A stretch of 64,000 nt of DNA from assembly GCA_012064415.1 (NCBI GenBank), contig SSNU01000144.1:175084-239083 (forward strand), read 5' to 3'. The notes below the pieces were generated by a model that made no database searches, was not told the origin of the DNA, and was given only the letters and a program-made list of their open reading frames with translations. Position 1 is the first letter of the stretch. Each line of letters begins with the position of its first letter. Shown piece by piece: positions 13,201-24,968 of the stretch. Source of the stretch: Gyrodactylus bullatarudis (Eukaryota > Platyhelminthes > Monogenea > Gyrodactylidea > Gyrodactylidae). Position numbers and translations under genes: made by a program.

Positions 13201-16200
13201 CACCACAAATGAGTGTCATCAGAAATTATTTGACCAAGTTCCCTGATACCTAACTAGCTTACAATACAATACAATTTCAAGTTTTATTTGCACTCCAGAC
13301 CAAAATTTTTGTAGTTGAGTAGTTTTTTTAAAGGATTTTCCAGTCCAAGCTTTTATCGGAAAATTAAAAATCATTCAAATTTATTAGCTTGAGTTTAAAA
13401 TATCGATACAACAATGAAAACACCTTTCTATCGGGATCATTATTGTTTTTATTCAACTTTTTTGCATAAGACACAATTTATTATTATTAGCAATGATTTA
13501 TTACATTTATTGAACCTCTTTCCTCGATTTGCTCCATTCATTTCTAGCGCATCGAATTCAATGAGTCAAGGAGTGTAAGTTTCCTGGCATATTTATACAC
13601 ATTTATATCGGCATCGTACATCATATTTTTATTTACTTTCTTTGAAAAAAAACACACTCAACTCAGTTCAATGTGCCTCAATTTCCCAATCTTTACATCA
13701 CATTATCTGGGCTTCAGCATTCGTTCTTCTCATAATTTTTTACATTCTTCTATTTCCTTTGATTGTATCCTCATGTTTGTTTTGCCTGTGTAAATTTAGA
13801 TGTACATTTGTATGTGGAAAATGAATTCACACAAGCCTGTTGTATCATTCAAATGATCAAGTATAACCAGAATGAACTGAACTGCAATGTTTACATCCAC
13901 TGATTGGGTCAAGACTGACCAATCAGAATGTAGTAGGCAATGATATCGATTTTTTATCATAAATCAGAAGGAAATTTTCTCTTCAATGAAAATTAATGAG
14001 TGAAAAACTGTCAAAGTCTGTCTTTTTTTCATACATTACATATTAATATTAGTACATATTATAATATATATCTGTGGAGTGGAAAATATCTACGTTTAAA
14101 AGCATACCCTTGGTGTACAATTATGTACAATTTTATGTGTCAATGAATTTAATCTATTTGTATTTAAAAACCAAAATATCCCGATCGATTACTCAAAGGG
14201 AACACAAAAATATGTATTTTTCCTTTTTTTAGATTCCCTAATACTACCAGAGAGTTTGTGTGTGTATCTTTCTCTCTTATGCGATGCATATCCATATTCT
14301 GATGCATAGCAGATAAAGGGGTGATGGTATAGTGGGAGTTGATCCGAGGGACATAACTTTTCACGCTATAGGGGGAGGGGGAAGGAGTAGCAAAAGAATG
14401 AGAGAGATGGAAGGCATTGTAAATACGAGTATTTCTTGCCATTCTTCATTCTTTATAACGGGCCAAAAATTATGATGAAAGAATTGATCCCATTAAAAAT
14501 ACTCATTTATAAGATAGAGTTAATTCCAAAAGTGACCTCAAAGGAAAATTTCCTTTAAGCATCTCACTTGGAGATTATGTAGAAAATCTGAAGGAGTCGG
14601 AACTTGAAGGTTAACTAAGAAACGTGAAAGATTATGTACAAGCCGGAAAAAGTGTAATTTAGTATTGATAAAATTATTTCTTGTAAGCATTTTCTTTTGA
14701 AAAATTTTTGGGGTCTTACATGTTTCCTTTGTGGTCATTTTTGGAAATATTTGGGGTCATGTATGGAAAAAAATTTCTTTGGGGTTTTAGGCCTACTTAC
14801 AAAAAGTACAACAAGATTATTTTAAAAACATTGAATTTGTTTATCATGGTATTGAAATTTTGTAGATTTGTTCAATGCTTTTTAGTTTACTAGAAATGAA
14901 AATTTTATATTCGTATATATTTTTAATGGTTTTGTTGTCGAATATTATGCATGAACTCAATCACCTCACGGAACTGCTATGTTTTCCCATGACTAAAAAC
15001 TTGTTTCTATAGCAAAAATCTAAGCACAATCAAATCTCTGAGGGTACTTCGGGTTCTTAGACCTCTCAAAACCATCAGAAGAGTGCCCAAGTTGAAAGTA
15101 TGTCTACCATGACTAAAGAGGTCACACTTACAAAACTAATTTTTCTCTCCAAACAGGCAGTCTTTGACTGTGTCGTCAGTTCGCTGAAGAATGTCTTTAA
15201 TATCCTAATTGTCTACTTGTTATTTCAATTCATCTTCGCTGTGGTTGCAGTACAGTTATTCCAGGGTAAATTTTGGTATTGTACAGATTTATCAAAATCC
15301 ACTGTGGAAGAATGCCAGTAAGTACATTATTTCATACAATACTCGCAATAAAACAGTAAAAAAAATGTAGTGTATATCGCCTAAAAAGTGCCAGAGTTTT
15401 TCTTTAAAACTCTCTAAACTCAATCTATAAATTCTCAACAATTTTCTGTAAATATGAAGAATAGAATGTGGATTCGACAAAATTGCTGGTTGTTTCATAG
15501 TAAAACGTGGATGATGTCTTTTCATGCTTTGTACATTCCCTTTATAAGATATGCTCGATATTAAGCAAAAATTTCTGTTTAAAAAAGAAGATGATACCAG
15601 TTGTTATAAAAAGAGGCCTTTATTTCGGGCATAATCATCAGTGTGAAACATGTAATATAAAGTATACATTTGCAAGAGCCAAATCATTGGTTCCAGTTGT
15701 TTTATTTCATACCCTTTTTAAAATATGCTCAACGAAAAGATTTATGAGATTCTAGAAATCCTCGACCTATGCCTTACATAGACATACTAATGAGAATTTA
15801 CTATTTTCAACTTTTTTTCAATTTTTATCGATTTCATCTCAACCTCATCTCAGCCAAATACAAAATCTTCGTTTAATGTTGATTTCAAATAATTACCTGT
15901 TTTCAATCTTCGAAATCGATAACAATTTTGGGTTCGAAAGTTGAAAAAGTGGAAATTTGTGCATTTCCGAAAACCGTCTAATTTTGGTCAGATTGATTTG
16001 GCATTGGCGCATTTCATTTTTGAATTCAAAAATTCATTCGTTTAATAACTTGTTACTTCAATAAGATTAATTGGAATTATCACAATTAGAATTGGTCTGA
16101 ACCCTAAACCTGTATTATGAACAATAATGAACTTTGACCTTTATTTTTCAGAGGATATTATTTCTATTACGAGGGTTCAGTACCGTCAGTTCGACCCAGA

Positions 16201-19200
16201 GCGTGGAAACAAAAAGATTTTCATTATGACAATGTTGCTTTTGCCATGCTAACCCTGTTTACTGTCACCACAGGGGAAGGTTGGCCTGAGTAAGTTTTTA
16301 TTCTCTAAATAATATTTTCCAAAATTTAAATAAATATTCCTGTATGTTCAACTCACATATAAATACAGCTATTTTTGCCAATATTGATAGGAAAATTTTT
16401 TTGTTACATGATTGAATCTGAAATCTTCAATAGATTTTAGTAAAGTAGATATAACAAACCTTCTACCGAAGCCCCTTCATCAATGGCAATATTGGTGAAA
16501 TCAGAATTATACGGATAGAAGATTTTCATAAATTAATGATTTAGCGAATGGTTGATTTCAGGTTTTTCCGTGTTTAATTTTGAATGGTTTTTTAGATCTG
16601 GACCAATAGGAATACTCATCCACTGAACAAGATACTTGATTATCTCAGTACCGAAACGTCTGGAAGAGACTTTCGAAAAAGATGGGGTTATATTCTTATT
16701 GTCAATTTCAAATTTATTGTATAAATATTTCTGAGTAATTAAAAATACATGTGTCGCTTACAAGTAGAACGGATGTATAGGGAAATAACGTATTGAAAAA
16801 AACTATGAAGGAATGATCCGACAAAAAAAATTATCAAACATGGTTCTAATTTGAAGGATTACAGAAAATAATTTTAATATCCTTCTATTTTGACCATGGT
16901 AGCGAGAGGGTTAAATGCTCAACCAAAAATATTGGAAAGATCGAACGATTCTGATGGCAATCCAAAAATTATTGCTTCATATTCTATGGGACAAAAGTTG
17001 GAACTTTATAGAAAATTAATTTCATTATTTGCAGCCAATAAGATTTGTACTTGAAAAATTTAGGGCAGCCTAACCAGAAACACACCTTTTTGATTTAGCT
17101 TCGTTTCCACTCACATTTCAGCTTTATATAAACTCAACAAGTGTATAATACTACTGCTAGTGTAGTATTAAGCAACTAGAGAATTATAGTTAACACCTCA
17201 TCATCATCATCATCATCATACAGTAAATTCATGTTTTTATCCCTGCACGCGAGAACACTTCTTCAGTCTGTTCAGAATTCATTTTATTTTTATCCATCAC
17301 TAAGGTAAGAGAAAAGATTACTTTGTATTGCTAATACACTAATCTCCATCTCTAATTATAATAATAATAATAATTCTGTCTTATTTTCACATATATATAA
17401 TATAAATTTGTATATATATATTTATAAATTGGATATTTATTGCCATTAAGGTTACATAAATCTATCTATTAGAGTAGAGTATTATGTTGTCTATCGATAG
17501 ACGAATTCCCATTTCCCACAAAGAGATTCTTTCGCTCAATTAACCTCTCGTTTATTTGAAAGAAAGAATAAGTAGTCGACTTTTTCGAGTACAATATTCG
17601 TATTGTATTCTATTCATAATTGCTAAGGTATAATTACAGTTTTATATTTGATCATTATTAGATCGGAATTTATGATTTTTACAAAATTCTGATGAAAATT
17701 ATCAATTTAAAGAAAGGATGGCATTTTTCAAATTTCGAGTTAGCACCGAATTTTCATCATTTTGAACTTTGAGTTGAAAATTTTTTAAGATTATTTTTGA
17801 AAGCCAGAGCGTAATCAAATGTTGATTTTAAAAATCAAGATTAGACATGGAAGCCGATTATCCCTATGATTATGGTTCATCAAATTTTCATTGATTTTCA
17901 AGCAATAGAATGAAACCAAAATTCTCTGGGGTCATTCTCAAAACCTGATTCAGCATATTTGATTTCTTTGTCTTGTTGTGATTCTAAAAATCAACTTTTG
18001 ATCATTCTCTCAACTTTTTAAGCTCAAAGTTCAAAATAGTATTAACAAATCAGGGATGTGTAGAGAGTGAAAGTTTTCTCTAGGAACTATGAGTTATTAT
18101 TATTATTATTCTGGTAATTTTCAACAATGTACTCTTCTCGTAGATAACAACATTCAAATGGAAAAGTGTGAAAATCCACTGAAGAAAGTACACCTTTTTT
18201 CTTGTGTTCTCTTGATAAAATTTTTCCCGCCTATAAGACATAGTTTAAAGATTTTGTAATTCGTGATAATAATTCAGTGAATTTATTCTTTTATTCCAGT
18301 GTCATGAGGAATAGTATTGATGCTACCAAGGCAAATATGGGTCCAAAGCGTGACTTTAGACAACAAATGGCCATATTCTACATTGTATTTTTCATTGTAT
18401 TTCCATTCTTTTTTGTAAATATTTTTGTCGCTTTGATTATTATCACATTCCAAGAGCAAGGTGAAAATGAACTCATCCATCATGAATTAGACAAGAATCA
18501 GGTAGGTCTAACTCTTAGCATTGTATTTATTTGAAAAATTCTCCCTTTGCCACAAAAATAGAAACAATGCATTGACTATTCCATAAATGCACGTCCTCTC
18601 AGCCGATACATGCCGAAGAATACTTACTCTTTCAAATATCGTGTCTGGCGTCTAGTTGTGTCGAGTCCCTTTGAGTATTTCATCATGGTTATGATTGCCC
18701 TGAATACTCTTATCCTCATGATGAAGTACCATCGAGCAGATCGTGAGGTCACCTCAGCCACAAAGCAGGATACAAACACTCAACGTTATCTTAATTATTG
18801 TACAGCCCTGGTATATTTGAATACAGCCTTTACAGTAATGTTTAGCATTGAATGCCTATTAAAGATTATGGCATTCGGGCCAAAGAATTACTTCCGGGAT
18901 CCTTGGAATGTTTTTGATTTTGTCACTGTCATTGGCTCTATCACTGATGTCCTTGTTACAGAATTGCAAAATTCCCAATTCCTCAACCTTGGCTTTCTGC
19001 GTCTCTTTCGAGCGGCCAGGCTAATCAAGTTACTACGCCAGGGCTACAACATTCGGATACTCTTATGGACGTTCATTCAATCATTTAAAGCTCTTCCTTA
19101 TGTTTGTCTACTGCTGGGCATGTTGTTCTTTATTTTTTCTATCATTGGAATGCAAGTATTCGGCAACATCAAGACAAATGATGAAGAAGGTGCCCTTACA

Positions 19201-22200
19201 CGTCACAACAACTTTAAAACATTTCTCAATGCAGTCCTTTTATTATTTCGGTAAGGCTATAACTTACTTTTTGATTAAATTAAATACTTAACAATTTGAT
19301 AAATAAATATAAACCAATGAAACTTTGTTTAGCTGTGCCACAGGAGAGGCTTGGCAAGAGGTTATGCTGGCCTGTGACGCCTCAAAAGACTGCGAGAGTC
19401 ACAATAGCAAGACTGGCCACCAAACATGCGGCAGCAATGTCTCATATGCATATTTTGTTGCCTTTATCTTTTTGTGTTCCTTTCTCATGTTGAACTTATT
19501 CGTTGCTGTTATTATGGATAATTTTGATTATCTGACGAGGGACTCTTCAATTCTCGGCTCACATCATCTCGACGAGTATATTCGAGTTTGGGCAGAATAC
19601 GATCCCGGAGCTACGTAAGATATCTCTAATTCTTTTCTACTCTTCTAAGAAATTTTTAGTTGATAAAAATGTTGAAATATATGCCTATTTGAAGTGTGAT
19701 TTATTCGCTTTCCAGAGGTCGAATTCATTACACAGACATGTACGACATGTTGAGAAAATTGGAGCCACCTGTGGGTTTTGGTAAAAAATGTCCCTATCGT
19801 CTTGCCTATCGAAAATTGATTCGTATGAACATGCCTATGGATGAGAATGGCTCTGTTCATTTTACTACAGCACTGTTTGCTCTCATTCGAGAATCACTGG
19901 GCATTAAAATGGGAGAAGCTGAAGTAATGGACATCAAGGATGCGGAACTCCGTGAAACCATAAAGACAATGTGGCCATTACAAGCCAAAAAGGTCTTGGA
20001 TTTATTGATACCTCCAGATTCCGGTAAGATTTCATGGATTCATTATTGACTATAACGCTGTCTGCTTACTGCCTGACAATGTTGTCTTCTGGCTTGTATT
20101 GGTCTATCTGTAGGAAAAGAAAGGGGAGAGAAAGGAGTAGTATTTCTTAAAAAGCAAGGATTATAAAAATTATAGTGAATTATTTGAGTAATAACTCTGA
20201 TAATATAATTCATCACTTGAAAGAACATTAAACTTAAGATTAGAATAAAAAACATTTAGATTACCCTGATAAAAATAGTTTGGACTCACACGAATACATG
20301 CCGTATTCTTATTCTGTAGTGAGATTTTTCAAAAAACTAAGATACTTAAAACCTTGTGTGCCTAATCAAAACCTTAAACTAATCAGATTTCTTCTCAACT
20401 TTTATCAATCAATTCTAACCAACAATTTCAAATATTTATATCCGTCTTATTATCATTATTGTTTACTTTTCTTTATAGAGTTAACATATGGCAAGCTGAC
20501 TGTGGGTAAAATTTACGCTGGCCTATTAATATACGAGGGCTGGCAATTATACAAGAATGCACTCTCTAAAATGGATCCCAAAGAGCGTGCAGCGATGCTT
20601 GAGAATAGGGTGGATGTCAACACCTTACGAGAAGAAATCTGTCAACAAATTCGAATTGAAGATCAAGAAGAAGAGAAGTTCGATGCAAGCCGATCGTTCA
20701 TCCAGCGTCAAGCAAGACAAGAAGAGCTAGTCGATGCTGATAAATGTCATGAGGAATACCCAGAGCCTAAGGAACCCTGGCAACTGAGGACTGAAATTGA
20801 GCCCAAGGAATATATCAACCATCCAATGCATCCATCCCCGCATGAGCAGTTGCAAAATTCTGGTATGAAGCTTCACAAACAAAACTACGAATACCTAAGT
20901 TGTGGTGCTAAGTCTCCTAGTAATAAACCAGGAGATGTCCGTTTCATTGAATCATCCATGTATGAATTAGTGTCCAAGAATATGCCCGAATACAAGGCAG
21001 GGCCAGTGGGGCCACAAATCGATGAAGATAATTTCCAACGGACCCAACCTCAGGAATACGACATCTTCCCAAGGAAGCCATGTCCTCAGACAATTGGAAA
21101 AGTTAATCGAACTGGTTCAAAGATGCTCAATTTTTATAGTAGTCCTCCTAAGGAGATTCCAGACCGAGAGTTTGTTTATCCTCGACATCAGAGTCAACGA
21201 ATTCATTCCCAATCTGCCTACATGGCTCAACAACATATTTCCACTAGAATGAGTTATGGACAGGCCTTAAATCCTAGCCAACAGGCCTTCTATCAACATA
21301 ATCCAAACTCTATAGATGAAGTTAATCATTTAGACTTTGCTGGAGCTGTCACTACCCTTGTCGACAAGGTAAACATGCTTGTTGAGAAAAATCGTCTTCA
21401 AAGATATTTGGGTAAGTCACCCTTTATTTAAACTCATCATAAAATTAATTTATTTGGTTATTTTCCAGGACGAAACTCGAAAGAATATGACATGGAAACC
21501 CTTTCAAACATCTACCATCAGCGCATAAAATCTCGAGGTCGCGGTCGACATCCTTCAGGACATTCCGCAAGTGCCAAACGATATTTGGATACTATATATC
21601 TGGAAAATCATCCAAACTATCGTTCTTTTGGTGGTGAACGTCGATCCGCTGTCTTCTCTCAATCCCCAATGAATCGACCGAGTACTCAGTCCCGCTTTTA
21701 CAACGTACCTCCTGAAACAATTCATAGTAAGCCAGTGGAAGTTTCTGGAAAATCACTTCACTTTCCGTCAGCTACTCTGGGTCAGTCTTCTTCGATGAAA
21801 AAGCCAAAATTGTATCCAATTCCTCCGGAGACTTCAAATCATCCGCCACACGAACATTCATTCCAGCCAGCACGAATGGTCCATCGTACAAATAAATATT
21901 ATGAAATGAGTTTGTAGCAGTATGAATAAAAATTCATAAAGACTCTTAATTCATTGATTTTATTAAAATTTCAGAAGGCCTTGAAATCGAGATTGAGGAT
22001 GATGGAGAAAAGTTTATGTTAGAACATTCAGAGCAGGCTTGTCTGCCTCCACCCCGAGAGAGGATAGAACTTCCAAATCCATCTAACGACTCTGACCTTA
22101 TCCTTGATCTCCAGCATCAACATCATCAAATGATGGATATAAGCCAGTCATCAGCCTCATCCCTGACTACGCTAAGTCAACAACAACATCAACATGACAA

Positions 22201-22234
22201 TCCTACAACAAATCCAAATATATCTCCAATTTGA
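1209..22234 (+). CDS. cac: Voltage-gated calcium channel alpha1 subunit, Cav2 type (5' partial)
   Basis: Pore subunit of a presynaptic-type Ca2+ channel in the plasma membrane. Exons: 1209-1347, 1415-1653, 3648-3751, 5995-6110, 6176-6235, 7131-7287, 7357-7484, 8067-8179, 8853-9097, 10151-10223, 10848-10968, 11423-11523, 11591-11678, 11755-11857, 12220-12409, 12470-12573, 12865-12894, 13548-13574, 15013-15097, 15157-15317, 16152-16289, 18300-18501, 18562-19250, 19333-19614, 19716-20023, 20479-21411, 21469-21909, 21975-22234; they total 5,637 nt (1,878 residues plus stop). It begins at IS5. The four pore loops read TMEGW, TGEDW, TGEGW and TGEAW, giving an EEEE high-voltage-activated filter. The beta-binding AID ([20 protein letters not shown]) has the Cav2-style REL.GY core. 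IIIS4 ([16 protein letters not shown]) and IVS4 ([16 protein letters not shown]) are intact. The II-III linker is short. A post-IVS6 EF-hand region and an IQ region ([17 protein letters not shown]) follow. Domain I S1-S4 lies before the window. Confidence 0.95.
2064..3158. mobile_element. Foldback-type DNA element with ~180-200 bp inverted repeats
   Basis: The arm at about 2064-2265 recurs in reverse complement at 2951-3158, close to perfectly from about 2082 to 2265, with small differences at the outer ends. The roughly 685-bp centre has no reading frame of note. This is the structure of a non-autonomous foldback or MITE-like transposon. It lies in the intron between channel exons 1415-1653 and 3648-3751. 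No clear target-site duplication was identified. Confidence 0.85.
3752..5994. other. Channel intron (2.2 kb), mostly featureless
   Basis: AT-rich intron. The only structure noticed is a degenerate inverted pair: GTTCTGATATACGAAATC near 4988 and its near reverse complement near 5208-5226. This may be the remains of another foldback element. No credible exon or RNA gene was found. Confidence 0.5.
9200..9335 (+). repeat. Dispersed intronic repeat, copy 1
   Basis: The stretch containing GAATCTGAAATCTTCAAT and then ATATAACAAGCC...AAGCCTCTTACTGACGTTTCC resembles 16400-16500 in the same orientation. It also resembles the reverse complement of about 16635-16715. All are in introns of the channel gene. 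Identity is only moderate, judged by eye. Confidence 0.5.
9894..9911 (+). repeat. (TC)n microsatellite
   Basis: Short uninterrupted CT run in a channel intron. Confidence 0.9.
10485..10640 (+). repeat. Dispersed intronic repeat, plus-strand copy
   Basis: The segment with CACACTGATGAGTATGCCC and AATAAAGGCC is matched in reverse complement at about 15560-15700, over roughly 130 bp with substitutions. Both copies lie in channel introns. The open frame across this copy is not conserved in the other, so I do not call a gene. Confidence 0.6.
12865..13574 (+). other. Symmetric microexon pair of the channel (IIIS3-S4 linker)
   Basis: Exon 12865-12894 is 30 nt and exon 13548-13574 is 27 nt. Both enter and leave in phase 2, so either or both can be skipped without shifting frame. 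They encode [10 protein letters not shown] and [13 protein letters not shown] Ser/Gly-rich linker between IIIS3 and the IIIS4 voltage sensor. Acceptor and donor sites are canonical (TTTCAG/GTAAAC; TTCTAG/GTAAGT). Confidence 0.75.
13575..15012. other. Channel intron (1.4 kb), nothing recognised
   Basis: AT-rich. Both strands contain short open frames without codon structure or homology that I recognise. No inverted repeat was noticed. Confidence 0.5.
15560..15700 (-). repeat. Dispersed intronic repeat, minus-strand copy
   Basis: Reverse complement contains CACACTGATGATTATGCCC followed by GAAATAAAGGCC, matching 10485-10640. A second internal direct repeat is visible nearby (CCCTTTATAAGATATGCTC near 15537 and a diverged version near 15712). 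Confidence 0.6.
16400..16715. repeat. Degenerate inverted-repeat element in channel intron
   Basis: The left part (16400-16500) resembles copy 9200-9335. The right part (about 16635-16715, containing CCGAAACGTCTGGAAGAGAC) resembles the same sequence in reverse complement. This looks like an eroded foldback element of the same family. Confidence 0.45.
17198..17219 (+). repeat. (ATC)n microsatellite
   Basis: Seven or so CAT/ATC units inside the 2-kb intron 16290-18299. Short ATA/TAT-rich runs follow at about 17357-17425. Confidence 0.85.
17640..18060. repeat. Inverted-repeat element, copy 1 (relative at 63620-64000)
   Basis: The segment CATTTTGAACTTTGAG near 17758 and following bases are mirrored near 18020-18045 (AAGCTCAAAGTTCAAAATAG). 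The inner parts around ATCAAATGTTGATTTT are also mirrored. The flank resembles the sequence at the right end of the window. Probably a decayed foldback element in a channel intron. Confidence 0.5.
20041..20456 (-). repeat. Repeat with Tyr/Asn-rich reading frame, copy C (degraded)
   Basis: On the minus strand this intronic segment matches the copies at 55.9-56.9 kb, from ATAAGACGGATATAAATATT near 20456 to GTTATAGTCAATAATG at 20041. The frame keeps the ending [21 protein letters not shown] and an [16 protein letters not shown] stretch, but upstream parts are broken by indels. It lies in the channel intron 20024-20478. Confidence 0.8.
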
Positions 22235-23242
22235 TAGCTAATGCGAGGGGGTCAACTGAAATAATCTCTCTGATTTACGCAATAGGCATAGCAATTGGGC
22301 ATGTAGTTGCTTAACAAGACAAAAGAACACACAAACTTTTACTTGATCATACTCAAAAACTTTTATTTATTTAAAAAAAATAAATATACAGGATGTCGTA
22401 TAATCAAAGGTTTTTTATTAATATACTTCCTCTCCTATACACAATGTAATTTTGAACAATTTATTTACTAAAAGTTACTTGCTAAAGAGTTCTATTAGTG
22501 CCAAGAAACATTTATTATAATTATTGTTATTACGTAATATGACGTATCACATCAACATTCAATGAATCAATCATATACATAATCCATGAGTTCTCTTTCT
22601 CGTCGCAGCTACTATTCCAATGATTCCTTCATCCTTACTCATCCAATTGCATTGTAGAAACACAAAAACAACTGATAAATACTACTACTACTACTATTAG
22701 TAATAAAATGTTCAAGATTTACTCCAAATTTATCAAAATTAAACGATTTAAATTCCTTTTATTTAAACATTATTAAGAACAGAATTTTAATATTTGTCAA
22801 AAAAAGGATAAATTTCTGGTCTCCTGCTGACGACTAAAGAAAGACTTTCCAGAAATAAAATAAAGCTAAATGTACATTTTATACAATAAGAAAAAAATAT
22901 TGTTAGATGTTCTTATTATTATTCAATATGTTAGAATGGTAAATATTCTGAAAACAAGAAAAATTATAAAAAATTCTGTGTAAATAAATTACAAAATTTA
23001 AAAACATTCTTATTTTCTTCTGGCTACTTTTAAGTATATGCATATTCCATCATATAGTTCTTTAAGAGCTGTTGTTATAAACGTTTTTTTATATGAGCCT
23101 GAATAAATTCCATCAATAGAATATGAAAATATATCAGCCTAATTAGAATATTTCTTCAAAGGCTATTAGGCATAAGTTTTGTTGGCATCTAAACTAATTT
23201 GTTTTAAAAGGTCTTTGGATCACCATATATGGGTAGTTGAGT
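22235..23242. other. Intergenic: channel 3' UTR and CK1 5' region
   Basis: Channel and CK1 are in tandem on the plus strand. An AATAAA near 22379 is a plausible channel polyadenylation signal. A short ACT triplet run lies at about 22678-22695. The rest is AT-rich with no gene seen. The CK1 promoter must lie in its right half. Confidence 0.6.
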
Positions 23243-24452
23243 ATGATGGATACTAAGAATCTTATCGACTTCAAGGTCAATAATAAATACACCCTTATAC
23301 GCAGAATTGGCTCAGGATCATTTGGAGAAATTTTCCTCGGCATTAACACGGTCAACGGTGATGTTAGTTATGATTTCTGATATCCTCCTCTTCTAGGAAG
23401 TAGCTGTAAAAGTAGAAAGTACCCGGTCAAATCATCAGCAGCTAGCTTATGAGAGTAAATTATATCGTTGCTTAGCCGGTGGGCTTGGTATTCCTCATCT
23501 CAAATGGTTTGGCAGGGAGAATGGCTACAATTTCCTTGTCATGGATCTCCTGGGACCTAGCCTTGAAGATTTATTCAATTTTTGCCATCGTAAATTCACT
23601 ATGAAAACTGTTCTTATGTTGGCCGATCAAATGATATCCAGAGTTGAGTTTATGCATATGAGATTATTCCTTCATCGGGATATTAAACCAGATAATTTCC
23701 TTATGGGCGTCGGCAAATATTGCAATAAAGTCTACATAATCGATTTCGGCCTGGCTAAGCGGTTAAAGTCCAAAGCCGGTACTCATATTCCCTATCGGGA
23801 AGATAAAACACTCACAGGAACAGCCAGATACGCCAGTATCAATGCACATTTGGGCATTGAGCAGTCTCGTCGGGATGATTTGGAATCACTTGGTTATGTT
23901 TTCATGTATTTTAATCGAGGATCTCTTCCATGGCAAGGACTTAAGGTATGGAATACATTTATCGAATTCTTTCGTATTTATTTTTAATTTTCATTGAGAA
24001 AAAGGGGTTTGTAATTTTTAAAAAATTGAATCATGCTTGATAGAGTTAATTCGAAACCTTTTAATAATTTTTTCACTTTCTCTCTGCTAATTTAGGCTGG
24101 AACAAAACGTCAAAAGTATGAAAAGATTAATGAAAAGAAAATGTCAACACCCACATCAACACTGGTGCGTGGATTTCCTGCAGAATTCGGCATGTACTTT
24201 AATTATTGCAAGGCTCTAAGGTTTGATGAAGCCCCCGACTACCTCTACCTGCGTCAGTTATTTAGAATTCTTTTCCGCACTCTGAATCATTCATTTGACT
24301 TCATCTTTGACTGGAATACTCTCAGTAAAAAGTATGATCAAAATGGATCTTCCAAACAACCCGAGAGTCATGATAACCAATACAAGGAGACTGATAATAA
24401 GAATAATCATATTAAATCAGAGCAAGTTTTTAGCAATGTCCTGTCTCCATGA
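23243..24452 (+). CDS. CSNK1A1: Casein kinase 1 alpha
   Basis: Ser/Thr kinase, in other animals acting in Wnt, Hedgehog and clock signalling. Exons 23243-23362, 23397-23945, 24096-24452 give 341 aa, close to the usual ~337. The start is the ATG pair at 23243/23246, giving [20 protein letters not shown]. Visible kinase parts: glycine loop [18 protein letters not shown] lysine, [12 protein letters not shown] catalytic loop, DFGLAKR, the CK1 signature [14 protein letters not shown] and the [10 protein letters not shown] region. [13 protein letters not shown] and [13 protein letters not shown] are CK1-alpha-like. The C-terminal ~25 residues are hydrophilic and divergent. The first intron is only 34 nt; reading through it gives an in-frame stop. 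AATAAA lies at 24833. Its 3' end faces tankyrase. Confidence 0.96.
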
Positions 24453-24968
24453 ATTAATTGAATAACAAAGCAACTAAAATGTTCCATCTAATTCTCATTC
24501 TCTTGAATTCCCCCCTATCCCTTCAGTAAGGCAATTACTCATTATTTTTACTTTGATTTATTTTAGTACATGTCAGGTAGCTGTAACAAATATAATCTTC
24601 TATGTACAATGAACATTGTCGCCCATTCTCACATTAGGGTCGCATGTATATTTTTATGATCCCCTCTAGACACAGTCGATTGCCTTACTTGAACGACTGA
24701 TGATAACTGTTCTATTTATCTATTTTTTCTTGAAAACAAACATTCTCTCTACACCTACACTCCCTCATGTTCCCTGTTACCTTTCCTCATGAATTTTGAG
24801 AATAGTTTGATGTAAATATGGAAAATTGAAAAAATAAAATACCAATTATGATATTCAAATAACTGTATTTTTAAACTATGAACTTTAGTTGAGAATAACT
24901 TGACAAGACTATATTCAGTTTAATTCAAAAATTTATTGATATGATAATTTATGGACATATAAAAAAAT
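24453..24968. other. Convergent spacer between CK1 and tankyrase
   Basis: Holds both 3' UTRs. AATAAA on the plus strand at 24833 serves CK1. TTTATT at 24932 (AATAAA on minus) is a candidate for tankyrase, so the two transcripts may overlap by up to about 100 bp. No other gene was seen. Confidence 0.7.
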
